NCBI GenBank assembly: GCA_002364975.1
Contig: DEYT01000072.1
Coordinates: 1 to 18,298, forward strand
From: Opitutia bacterium UBA3151
GTDB lineage: Bacteria > Verrucomicrobiota > Verrucomicrobiia > Opitutales > Seribacteraceae
Length of the DNA stretch: 18,298 nt
Direction of reading: 5' to 3'
Position 1 is the stretch's first letter. Every line of letters starts with the position of its first letter. Below are positions 1-7,809 of the stretch, one piece after another. The notes under the pieces are model-generated. The model did not search any database, was not told the origin of the DNA, and was given only the letters and a program-made list of their open reading frames with translations. Position numbers and translations under genes: made by a program.

Positions 1-951
<951 letters not shown>

Positions 952-989
952 TTCTTTTGAAGGTAGATTGAATCTGAAACTGACCCAAA

Positions 990-2387
990 ATGGAAACGAT
1001 TAGCGTCGCTATTGTCGGCCGACCCAATGTAGGAAAAAGTCGTCTTTTTAATCGTCTAGCAGGTCGAAGAATTTCCATTGTTCATGATCGTCCAGGAGTG
1101 ACGCGTGATGTTGTGGTTGCTGACTCTCCTGAAGGGTATTTACTAATGGATACAGGTGGTATCGGGATGCAGCCAGAGATGACTTCAGTTGAAATTCAAA
1201 GTGCGACTGAACAACAAGCAGATTTTGCCATCCGGGCTGCAACTTTGTTACTTTTTGTTGTCGATGGCCGTGATGGTTTGCTTCCTTTAGACGAAACCCT
1301 TTCCTCAAAGCTTAGGAAGATGGGAAAGCAACCCATTCTGGTCGTCAATAAAATGGATATTCCTGAACAAGGATATTCTTTTTCTGAATTTGCTAAGCTT
1401 GGTTTTGAATCGGTGGTAGGGGTTTCGGCCGAGCATGGGCATGGCGTCGATGAGTTAATTCAAGAAGTTGCACATAAATTACCTCCCTCTCCTCCCTTGC
1501 GTAGTGGGGATGAAAGTAATCGTACCAAAATCGCTTTTATTGGGCGACCCAATGTGGGGAAGTCCTCGCTTTGCAATCGACTGCTTAATATGGAACGCCT
1601 GATTGTAAGCGATGTGCCGGGCACCACTCGGGAGACTGTGGAGTTGGACTTGGACTATCAAGTGGAGGGGCAAGAAAATCCTTGGTCTTTTCGTTTGTTT
1701 GATACCGCAGGTTTAAAAAGAAGAAATCGCATTGATTCCTCACTGGATTATTTTTCAGCCGTTCGAACCAAGCATGCGATCGAAGAAGTCGATGTCGTAT
1801 TTTTGGTTTTAGATGCTAGGGAAGGGGTGACCAAACAAGACAAAATTCTAGCCGGTCAAGTACTGGAAGCAGGAAAAGCCCTTTCCATTTTAGTTAACAA
1901 ATGGGATTTAGCTTTAGAAAGTTTTCGAAAAGACCCTCTCCCTGGCTATGAAGACGAAAAGGATTTTAGAAAGAGTTATATAAAGTCTATCCGTAAAGAA
2001 TTATTCTTCCTTCCAGAATCCCCCATTTCTTTTGTTTCGGCACAGACTGGATATGCGGTCGAAGCTTTTCTTAATATCGCCCGCGACCTCGATACTAGAA
2101 TGGATAAATCGATTTCAACTTCCACGCTAAATAAGTTGATTGGAGAAATGTGGGAACATCGCCCGCCCGCAAAAGTTGGTGGAAAGCGGTTCAAAGTCTT
2201 CTATGCAGTGCAGGTAGAGACGCGACCATTTCGAATAAAATTATTCTGTAATCGGGAAGAAAAATTAAATGACCAATATCGTCGGTATTTGGAAAAAGGA
2301 ATTCAGAAACGCTTTGGTTTATCTGGTTGCCCTCTAAAATTTTCTTTGGCTGGGAAAGAAGCGAGGTATAAAGAAGAACAGGATTAA
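990..2387 (+). CDS. der: Ribosome biogenesis GTPase Der (EngA)
   Basis: Der is an essential GTPase that binds the maturing 50S subunit. This 465-residue protein has the family's defining tandem GTPase domains and usual length. The first domain has the P-loop GRPNVGKS at residues 10-17, switch DRPGVTRD, DTGG, and NKMD at 120-123. The second has GRPNVGKS at 185-192, DVPGTTRET, DTAGLKRR, and NKWD at 303-306. The C-terminal ~110 residues match the KH-like domain, including a basic PPAKVGGKRFKVFYAVQ stretch. The ATG at 990 gives a correctly placed first beta strand, although no Shine-Dalgarno motif precedes it. It follows the aminotransferase by 38 bases and ends at a strong intrinsic terminator, so it is probably the last gene of its transcript. 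No key residue is missing. Confidence 0.97.
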   Translation: METISVAIVGRPNVGKSRLFNRLAGRRISIVHDRPGVTRDVVVADSPEGYLLMDTGGIGMQPEMTSVEIQSATEQQADFAIRAATLLLFVVDGRDGLLPLDETLSSKLRKMGKQPILVVNKMDIPEQGYSFSEFAKLGFESVVGVSAEHGHGVDELIQEVAHKLPPSPPLRSGDESNRTKIAFIGRPNVGKSSLCNRLLNMERLIVSDVPGTTRETVELDLDYQVEGQENPWSFRLFDTAGLKRRNRIDSSLDYFSAVRTKHAIEEVDVVFLVLDAREGVTKQDKILAGQVLEAGKALSILVNKWDLALESFRKDPLPGYEDEKDFRKSYIKSIRKELFFLPESPISFVSAQTGYAVEAFLNIARDLDTRMDKSISTSTLNKLIGEMWEHRPPAKVGGKRFKVFYAVQVETRPFRIKLFCNREEKLNDQYRRYLEKGIQKRFGLSGCPLKFSLAGKEARYKEEQD

Positions 2388-2408
2388 TAAGTTCGGATTT
2401 CGCTATGC

Positions 2409-2433
2409 AAAAAGCCGCCAAGCGGCTTTTTTT
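2409..2433 (+). terminator. Rho-independent terminator after der
   Basis: Ten-base-pair stem with left arm 2409-2418, loop CAA at 2419-2421 and right arm 2422-2431. The core is GCCGC/GCGGC, flanked by A and T runs that extend to 2433. It lies 22 bases after the der stop. Because the arms are flanked by A on the left and T on the right, it could also act on the opposite strand, but no converging gene is present. Confidence 0.9.
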
Positions 2434-2447
2434 GTATCCTAATATCG

Positions 2448-2483
2448 TTGTCCATAGCACTTAACCCTGTGATAATAATAATT
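2448..2483 (+). promoter_or_regulatory. Sigma70-like promoter for fmt and downstream genes
   Basis: TTGTCC (2448-2453) and GATAAT (2471-2476) are separated by exactly 17 bases, immediately after the der terminator. The predicted start, near 2483, leaves only about nine bases before the fmt ATG, so the message would be almost leaderless. The position between terminator and start codon supports it; activity is inferred. Confidence 0.5.
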
Positions 2484-2491
2484 TATAGAAT

Positions 2492-3469
2492 ATGATTTCA
2501 AATCCATGCAGAATAGGCTTTTTGGGATCGGATGAAATTGCCATCCCTTTTCTTTCCCATTTGGCGAAAAAAAAGGAGTTTTCTCTGGAAGCGGTCTTGA
2601 CCCAACCAGATAGGCAAGCAGGCAGAGGACGAAAACTTCGACCAAATCCAATTAAGGCATGGGCAGTGAAGAATGGTTATCCTGTTCGGGATCCAGAGAA
2701 ACCAGGACCGACTGAAGTAATTTGGATTAAGAAACTGGAAATTGAGATTCTTCTCGTCATGGCTTATGGACATATATTAAAGACAGATTTGCTCACCGTT
2801 GCCCCAAAAGGTAGTTTTAATCTACATGCATCTCTTTTACCCGCTTACCGCGGTGCATCTCCAATCGAGACGGCTTTGGCTTTGGGTGAGACAGAAACGG
2901 GAATTACTTTGATGAAAGTCGTGCCCAGAATGGATGCGGGCCCTATTATTGACTTAGAGAGGGTTAAAGTTCCCGTCTCTGCGACTGGACCTGATCTTCG
3001 AGTTATTTTAGCTGAAGCATGTATCCCTCTCATCGATCGATGCCTACCTTTATTAAAAGATGAAAATGTGGATGAAATCGAACAGGATGAAAGCCAGGCA
3101 ACTTATTGCAGAAAGTTGCGGAAAATCGATGGTGCCCTTGATTTCTCTTTATCGGCTGAAGAGCTTAGTCGGCGGATTCGAGCGTTTCGATCTTGGCCTG
3201 GTAGTTTTTTTGAACATTTTGGAAATCGGATCCGAGTGGGAGATGCAAATCCATATCAACAAAGTTCACTAAAAGTTGGAGAAATTTCGAGAACGGAAAG
3301 TGGGATGTTAATCATTGGAACGGGAACCTGTGCTCTGCAGATAAATCTCCTTCAAAAACCAGGTGGTAAAATGCTGTCATCTGCTGATTTTCTTCGAGGT
3401 TATAAAATGGCCAAAGGATTTATTTTGGATTTTGAACCTTCCATGTCCCTACTTCGGGCCGGCGATTAA
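2492..3469 (+). CDS. fmt: Methionyl-tRNA formyltransferase
   Basis: Fmt transfers a formyl group from 10-formyl-tetrahydrofolate to methionyl-tRNA(fMet) for translation initiation. The 325 residues are close to the family length. The N-terminal formyltransferase domain shows TQPDRQAGRGRKLRPNP (38-54), AYGHIL (91-96) and FNLHASLLPAYRGASPIE (109-126). The catalytic trio expected for the family is present as N110, H112 and D148, the last within RMDAGPII. The C-terminal part has the family's RIRAFRSWPGSFFE anchor of the OB-like tRNA-binding domain. The ATG at 2492 follows a promoter-like pair closely and has no Shine-Dalgarno. Peptide deformylase (def), its common partner gene, is not adjacent. 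It heads the run leading through the LysM gene to parB. Confidence 0.96.
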   Translation: MISNPCRIGFLGSDEIAIPFLSHLAKKKEFSLEAVLTQPDRQAGRGRKLRPNPIKAWAVKNGYPVRDPEKPGPTEVIWIKKLEIEILLVMAYGHILKTDLLTVAPKGSFNLHASLLPAYRGASPIETALALGETETGITLMKVVPRMDAGPIIDLERVKVPVSATGPDLRVILAEACIPLIDRCLPLLKDENVDEIEQDESQATYCRKLRKIDGALDFSLSAEELSRRIRAFRSWPGSFFEHFGNRIRVGDANPYQQSSLKVGEISRTESGMLIIGTGTCALQINLLQKPGGKMLSSADFLRGYKMAKGFILDFEPSMSLLRAGD

Positions 3470-3517
3470 ATCTAAAATTTACCAAAAGATTTCTTGATTA
3501 CCATTCGAGAATTCATA

Positions 3518-4147
3518 ATGCTACATACCGTGGATTGGTTGGGAAGACTCTTTAAGAATTTATTTTTTAAAAGTACTTCAGTTATTACTGGAGTAATTTT
3601 TTTGGTTTCGTTGCCCACGCTTTCGGCAAACATCCAAGTTGCCAACTTGAAGCAAGACCTTGAATTAATTGCTAGAGAAGTTGCTGGTTTACGAACCGAA
3701 GTCGAAATGCTCCGACGGGAAAATGCACAATTGAGAATTAGTCTTCAACAAGTTTCCAAAAATGCAAGCAATCGGACTGGGGACTCGCAAGGGTTACTTG
3801 TACAAATTGATTCTCGGGTTCGAAAATTAGAATCTCGTATGGCTGCTAATGAAAAAAATATCGCAAGCTTGCAAAGTAGTTTTGATCTAAAGATCCAAGA
3901 CTTGGTCAATAAGATGAATCAGAATTTTGCTAAAGTTTCAGTTTCAACCCCTACAAGCCCTCCTCCCCCTAGTTTCTCAATTGATTATCCACAAAATGGA
4001 TTTGTTCATAAAGTGGAAAAAGGAGAAACGGTTAGCAGTATTGCCAAAAAATATAAGTCCAAAATTAAATGGATTATCGATGCCAACCAGATTGCTGACC
4101 CTACGAAGGTAAATGCGGGCAGAGAATTATTTGTACCCCAGCAATAA
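3518..4147 (+). CDS. Exported coiled-coil protein with C-terminal LysM domain
   Basis: 209 residues from the ATG at 3518. A TTG 24 bases upstream (3494) is in frame but would lengthen the signal peptide awkwardly, so I prefer 3518. Order: a signal peptide with basic N-region (R10, K14, K18), hydrophobic core about 21-33 and likely cleavage after LSA (37); a coiled coil about 41-75 (LKQDLELIAREVAGLRTEVE and following); further heptad-like sequence to about 130; a proline-rich linker; and a LysM domain at about 164-209 with the HKVEKGETVSSIAKKY signature. LysM binds N-acetylglucosamine polymers, so the protein probably attaches to peptidoglycan in the periplasm. No catalytic domain is visible. 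Its stop overlaps the parB start (TAATG), implying translational coupling. The specific role is unknown. Confidence 0.85.
   Translation: MLHTVDWLGRLFKNLFFKSTSVITGVIFLVSLPTLSANIQVANLKQDLELIAREVAGLRTEVEMLRRENAQLRISLQQVSKNASNRTGDSQGLLVQIDSRVRKLESRMAANEKNIASLQSSFDLKIQDLVNKMNQNFAKVSVSTPTSPPPPSFSIDYPQNGFVHKVEKGETVSSIAKKYKSKIKWIIDANQIADPTKVNAGRELFVPQQ
3985..3993 (+). promoter_or_regulatory. Consensus DnaA-box 9-mer inside the LysM gene
   Basis: An exact TTATCCACA lies inside the LysM gene, about 155 bases before the parB start. It is the only perfect copy I noticed on either strand, with no cluster and no AT-rich unwinding element beside it. Chance is a real possibility: about 0.1-0.2 exact copies of a 9-mer are expected in a window this size on both strands. 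Confidence 0.25.
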
Positions 4148-5091
4148 TGGCCAAACCAAAATCAAGACTTGGACGTGGCTTGGGCGGTCTCATCTCAGGG
4201 GGCGGTAGTATAGGCCAAGCTTCTGCAAAACTAACTTCTGAAAAAGGGATCCTAAAGTCTCGGACAACGAAGAAACCATCCAAAGAAAAAAAGGGCAGCT
4301 CCACTTCGACAGATGAATTGATGGAGATCGCTACTTCTGGGGTTGTGCCCAACCCTTACCAGCCTAGAAAATCAATGGATTCGAAAGCCATTGATGAGTT
4401 GGCCGCAAGTATTAAAGCAGAAGGGTTGTTGCAACCGATTGTGGTTCGAAAATCAGGAGAGGTCTTTGAATTGGTTGCTGGGGAAAGACGCTTGAGGGCC
4501 CACCAAAAGTTAGGGCGGAAAAAAGTTTTGGCTAGGATCCTTCAGGCTACCGATCTGTCCTCAGCCAGTCTTTCCCTCATCGAAAACCTTCAAAGGGAAG
4601 GTTTGAATCCGATTGAAGAAGCTCTAGGTTATCATTCGCTGGTAAATGATTTCAATCTCACCCAGACAAAGGTTGCGGAAAGGGTAGGGAAGAGCAGAGT
4701 TCATATAACCAATTTGCTTCGCCTACTGAAATTGCACGAGGAACTTAAAGTTCTCCTTACCGAAGGTAAATTGTCTACGGGGCATGCCAAGGTTTTACTA
4801 GGGATCGAAGACCTTAATGATCAATTAAAAATTGGAAAACAAGCGATTGCGGAAAGTTGGACCGTTAGGCATTGCGAAAAAGAGGTGTATTCATTTTTGA
4901 ACCCTTCCTCTTCAAATCATTCAAAAATTTCTGGCTTCGCCAACCCGTTTTCGGGTATGGCTCAAAAAGCTGAATCTAAACTAGGGCGTTCCGTGAAAAT
5001 CAAAGGTGAGCCAAGCGGTGGGGGTAAGATGACCCTCGGTTTCGAAGATCCAGTTGATTTGCAAAATTTACTCACATCATTGGGGCTTTAG
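4147..5091 (+). CDS. parB: Chromosome-partitioning protein ParB
   Basis: ParB is a CTP-dependent DNA clamp that loads at parS and works with ParA in chromosome segregation. In 314 residues the order is: an N-terminal RLGRGLGGL motif (7-15), the ParA-stimulating tail; a basic linker to about 55; the CTPase/ParB domain from VVPNPYQPRKS (66-76) with the nucleotide motif GERRLRA at 112-118 and ENLQREGLNPIEEA at 146-159; a helix-turn-helix from LTQTKVAERVGKSRVHITNL (171-190); and a C-terminal dimerisation domain ending in DPVDLQNLLTSLGL. All segments are intact. The start ATG shares one base with the LysM stop, so it is probably read by the same ribosomes. parA is not adjacent, which is unusual for chromosomal parB. 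I found no clear parS in the window. Confidence 0.95.
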   Translation: MAKPKSRLGRGLGGLISGGGSIGQASAKLTSEKGILKSRTTKKPSKEKKGSSTSTDELMEIATSGVVPNPYQPRKSMDSKAIDELAASIKAEGLLQPIVVRKSGEVFELVAGERRLRAHQKLGRKKVLARILQATDLSSASLSLIENLQREGLNPIEEALGYHSLVNDFNLTQTKVAERVGKSRVHITNLLRLLKLHEELKVLLTEGKLSTGHAKVLLGIEDLNDQLKIGKQAIAESWTVRHCEKEVYSFLNPSSSNHSKISGFANPFSGMAQKAESKLGRSVKIKGEPSGGGKMTLGFEDPVDLQNLLTSLGL

Positions 5092-5156
5092 AAACCGATT
5101 AACGAGTTGCTTTTTTTTGGCAACTTGGCAGTATTTTGAAGTTTCCCTGAATTATC

Positions 5157-5576
5157 ATGACTGTTTTTCTTACAACTGTACTTGTTCTGCTTTGCTTGGT
5201 GGTCGTATTATTAATTATGTTCCAACGTACTTCTGGTGGCATGGGTTCCGCACTCGGTGGCGGAACCGCGGATCAAATGCTAGGTGCCGGTTCTGCAGCT
5301 CAGTTGTCTAAATTGACTGTATACGGAATTCTTGGTTTTTTCGTGCTTTCTTTTGTGCTTTATGCTTTCTATCAAAGGCAAGCAGATAATCCCGATAATT
5401 TGCTTCGTAAGGGAGAAACTCCGGCATTGGACGCTGACCCAATAAGTGCAGCAGACATCGAGGTTCCACTGCCTGAAAATGTCATTGCACCTCCTGCGCC
5501 TGCACCCATAAATGTAGAAACTCCAGTGTCAAAACCAGAGGAATCGCCGAAATCTGAATCCAACGCGACTGAGTAA
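5157..5576 (+). CDS. secG: Protein translocase subunit SecG
   Basis: SecG is the small inner-membrane subunit of SecYEG that assists SecA-driven export. Residues 1-22 form the first membrane segment. The conserved cytoplasmic loop with MFQRTSGGMGSALGGGTADQ follows at 21-40, then LGAGSAAQLSKLT, and the second membrane segment at about 54-72. These match the family core closely. The protein is 139 residues, somewhat long: the last ~65 are a proline-rich, acidic, low-complexity tail (for example PENVIAPPAPAPINVETP), probably periplasmic by SecG topology. The ATG at 5157 starts directly at the first membrane segment, without a Shine-Dalgarno. The gene is 65 bases after parB. A possible non-ATG start of the next gene overlaps its end. 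Confidence 0.92.
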   Translation: MTVFLTTVLVLLCLVVVLLIMFQRTSGGMGSALGGGTADQMLGAGSAAQLSKLTVYGILGFFVLSFVLYAFYQRQADNPDNLLRKGETPALDADPISAADIEVPLPENVIAPPAPAPINVETPVSKPEESPKSESNATE

Positions 5577-5718
5577 GCGGGTAAGTTCTGCTCTAAGGCA
5601 TGCATCCATAGGTTGCATTCTCATTTTTTTCCTTATTGGAACCTTTGAACTATATCCAAAATCTTTTCCTGCCCGAGGGTTCGCAAAGATATTAACACCT
5701 GTAAAAGCACAAGAAAAT

Positions 5719-6465
5719 TTGAATGAATTTCGCTCCCTTATTGCTTCTTCTTTGCAAGAGAGTGGTTTTCATTCCGCTTATTGTTTCAAGTTCAAATTAC
5801 GCCACATGCCAAGAAGAGGGGCTGAAACCGAGTGTTTTGGCTCGATTGCTGGACCTACGCTTAGAAGTGGAATCTTTCGTATCGAAATTTTTCCTGACCC
5901 TGACATTGCAGAGCCAAAAGTTTTTCTTCTAAGGAATCCACTCGAACCAAGAGCCTGGGTTGGATATCAAAACCAGAATGATTTGGAAATTCTTTCTCGT
6001 GATGCCCTGCTTAAGCCTATGGTTTCCGGGATGAACCAGACTTTGTTTGATTTTTTGATGCCTTTTGTTTTTTGGGAGGGAGAGTATTTGAAATCCGGAA
6101 AAGTGGCGGGGCGACCGTCTCACCTCTATGAATTTGCTTCTCCTTTCTGGGTAAGCGAAACCATGCCTGATTGGAGCCGTGTAGTGCTCGCTATAGATGA
6201 CGCTTACCTAGCACCTTTAAGAGTGGAAGTCTTTTCGGATACCGCTCAACTTCTTCGTTCCACAACTCTTAGAAGTTACAAAAAAGTCGGAGAGGAATGG
6301 ATCATCAAGACTTTGGATTGTATCAATCAAAAAGATCGCTCTAATACCAGGCTTGAAATCCTAGCTGTGGCGACAGAACTTGATTTAAATCCAGGTTTGT
6401 TTTCGGAGCAGAAATTCAAGCACCCTTTATCGGTTCCTACTTCTGCCTTTCAAACTTTTGATTAG
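5719..6465 (+). CDS. LolA-like (outer membrane lipoprotein-sorting) protein, N-terminus unresolved
   Basis: 248 residues from the TTG at 5719, the first conventional start codon in this frame. The frame is open back to 5518, and the upstream codons (from about 5569) read like an export signal: basic SKRVSSALRHAS, then the hydrophobic IGCILIFFLIGTF, then a possible VKA cleavage site. The true start is therefore probably upstream at a non-standard codon, with CTG at 5569 overlapping the secG stop as my best candidate. The body resembles LolA-like 'lipoprotein-sorting' proteins: HMPRRGAETECFGSIAGP, RIEIFPDP, AGRPSHLYEF, VVLAIDDAYLAPLRVEVF, then EEWIIKTLDC and a C-terminal LNPGLFSEQKF. Such proteins form a half-barrel that holds hydrophobic cargo in the periplasm. 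Family call is moderate; cargo unknown. Confidence 0.6.
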   Translation: MNEFRSLIASSLQESGFHSAYCFKFKLRHMPRRGAETECFGSIAGPTLRSGIFRIEIFPDPDIAEPKVFLLRNPLEPRAWVGYQNQNDLEILSRDALLKPMVSGMNQTLFDFLMPFVFWEGEYLKSGKVAGRPSHLYEFASPFWVSETMPDWSRVVLAIDDAYLAPLRVEVFSDTAQLLRSTTLRSYKKVGEEWIIKTLDCINQKDRSNTRLEILAVATELDLNPGLFSEQKFKHPLSVPTSAFQTFD

Positions 6466-6530
6466 TCTTGGATTTTCCCAAATCAATTATTCTTGATGAA
6501 TACTCTACTTTTTTCATTACTACTTTTTAA

Positions 6531-7718
6531 ATGAATTCTGAAAATATGCTTTCTCAATGGGCTAAAAATGTCTCTCCTTCTCCTACTTTGGCAGTTGATG
6601 CTAAGGCCAAGGAACTAAAAGCGACTGGTGAAGATGTCTGTGGGTTCGGAGCTGGGGAGCCAGATTTTGATACGCCTTCCTTTATCAAGGAAGCCGGGGC
6701 GAAAGCGTTGGCCGACGGAATGACCAAGTATGCTCCAGCCGGGGGGTTGCCAGCCCTTCGATCTGCTCTGGCAAACCAATATCAACAACTTGGTGTTCTT
6801 CAAGATGCCAATCCTGCTCAAGTCGTTGTTAGCCCAGGTGGCAAGTACTCCTGCTACCTTGCCATCCTCGCTACTTGCGGTCCCGGAGATGAGGTGTTGA
6901 TTCCAGCTCCTTATTGGGTGAGTTATCCCGAAATGGTAAAACTAGCTGGTGCCACCCCAAAATTCATATTCGCCGGGGATGAGCAAGGTTTTAAAGTGAG
7001 TGCTCAACAAATTGTAGAGGCTCTTACATCCCAGACTAAATTAGTCATATTAAACAGCCCTTCCAACCCGACCGGTTGTCTTTACAGTAAGGCGGAAATG
7101 GAAGAGATTGTTGAACTTGCCTGCAACAAAGATTTTCTTCTTATGTCCGATGAAATCTACGAGTATTTACTTTACGATGGGGCTGAGCATTTTCGCCCTG
7201 CTTCTTTTGGAGAAGATGCCAGAGACCGAGTTATTACTGTTTCTGGATTTAGTAAGACTTTCTCGATGACGGGATGGCGCTTAGGGACGCTTGTAGCCAA
7301 CCCTATTATTTCTAAAGCGGTTGCCTCCCTGCAAAGTCAAACTACTTCGAATGCTACCACCTTTGCTCAATATGGTGCTTTGGCGGCAATTGAAAATTGG
7401 GACCAGGCAATGGCTGCAGTTCGCGATATGCTGGTCCACTTTGATCGACGTCGGCTCAAATTGCTCTATGGCTTACAAGCCATCGATGGAGTTTCTTGTT
7501 TGCGTGCCAAAGGAGCTTTTTATCTTTTTCCTAAAATTTCAAGCTTTGGTCTTAGTTCAGAGGACTTTTCTTCTCGCTTATTAGAAGATGAAAAAGTTGC
7601 GGTGGTTTCTGGACACGCATTTGGAGCAGATGGTTACATCCGCCTCAGTTATGCCACTTCAGACGAGGTGATTGAGAAAGGATTGCAGCGGATGAAATCC
7701 TATTGCGGGAAAATTTAA
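6531..7718 (+). CDS. Class I aminotransferase, aspartate/prephenate type
   Basis: Complete 395-residue fold-type I PLP enzyme, of usual length. Motifs: SPTLAVDAKAKELKATGEDV (17-36) and GEPDFDTP typical of the Ibeta aspartate aminotransferase group, KYAPAGGLPALR (66-77), VVVSPGGKYS (98-107), APYWVSYPEM (126-135), NSPSNPTG with N179, MSDEIYEYL with D207 and Y210, and the Schiff-base lysine K242 in SGFSKTFSMTGWRLG. An arginine in GYIRLSYATSDE is the likely alpha-carboxylate ligand. From memory, the lysine in the GGK segment is shared with Thermus aspartate aminotransferase, where it favours acidic substrates. Likely reaction: aspartate plus 2-oxoglutarate to oxaloacetate plus glutamate, possibly also prephenate. 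The start ATG follows a T-rich stretch with no Shine-Dalgarno. It is not a recent duplicate of the first aminotransferase. Confidence 0.9.
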   Translation: MNSENMLSQWAKNVSPSPTLAVDAKAKELKATGEDVCGFGAGEPDFDTPSFIKEAGAKALADGMTKYAPAGGLPALRSALANQYQQLGVLQDANPAQVVVSPGGKYSCYLAILATCGPGDEVLIPAPYWVSYPEMVKLAGATPKFIFAGDEQGFKVSAQQIVEALTSQTKLVILNSPSNPTGCLYSKAEMEEIVELACNKDFLLMSDEIYEYLLYDGAEHFRPASFGEDARDRVITVSGFSKTFSMTGWRLGTLVANPIISKAVASLQSQTTSNATTFAQYGALAAIENWDQAMAAVRDMLVHFDRRRLKLLYGLQAIDGVSCLRAKGAFYLFPKISSFGLSSEDFSSRLLEDEKVAVVSGHAFGADGYIRLSYATSDEVIEKGLQRMKSYCGKI

Positions 7719-7726
7719 TAAATTAA
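7711..7726 (+). repeat. 16-bp direct repeat, copy 1
   Basis: AAATTTAATAAATTAA, spanning the stop codon of the aminotransferase gene. The identical sequence recurs at 7789-7804, so the two copies bracket the promoter-like sequence of the next gene. Both are pure A/T, which raises the chance of coincidence. Confidence 0.6.
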
Positions 7727-7752
7727 ACTCATAGGCATTATCAATTTCTTTG

Positions 7753-7781
7753 TTGACTGATGTTTCGATTGAACAAATTAT
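7753..7781 (+). promoter_or_regulatory. Sigma70-like promoter for the barrel-lipoprotein pair
   Basis: TTGACT (7753-7758, five of six matches) is followed after 17 bases by AATTAT (7776-7781, four of six). The predicted start near 7788 leaves about 22 bases before the ATG at 7810. An imperfect inverted repeat, TGTTTCGATTGAACA (7761-7775), fills the spacer and could be an operator; that part is speculative. Confidence 0.45.
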
Positions 7782-7788
7782 CTTCATT

Positions 7789-7804
7789 AAATTTAATAAA
7801 TTAA
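7789..7804 (+). repeat. 16-bp direct repeat, copy 2
   Basis: Exact second copy of AAATTTAATAAATTAA, 78 bases after the first. It lies in the presumed untranslated leader, ending five bases before the start codon at 7810. Confidence 0.6.
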
Positions 7805-7809
7805 TTAAT

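Noticed and set aside
3494..3517. TTG at 3494 as start of the LysM gene
   Set aside because: It adds eight polar residues in front of an already good signal peptide; the ATG at 3518 is more plausible.
5105..5125. Hairpin GTTGC/GCAAC between parB and secG as a terminator
   Set aside because: The stem is six pairs at most, the T run lies in the loop instead of after the stem, and no U tract follows.
5723..5932. Alternative ORF with a signal-peptide-like start (MNFAPLLLLLCKRVVF)
   Set aside because: It stops after 69 codons and overlaps the LolA-like gene, whose frame continues with family-like sequence to 6465. Its hydrophobicity is a by-product of the out-of-frame reading.
7761..7776. Degenerate parS-like sequence TGTTTCGATTGAACAA
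   Set aside because: Only 11 of 16 bases match TGTTTCACGTGAAACA and the central symmetry is lost. It may be an operator, but not a parS site.
7750..7809. TTG at 7750 as start of the barrel gene
   Set aside because: It overlaps the TTGACT promoter box and adds 20 residues in front of a complete signal peptide that begins at the ATG 7810.
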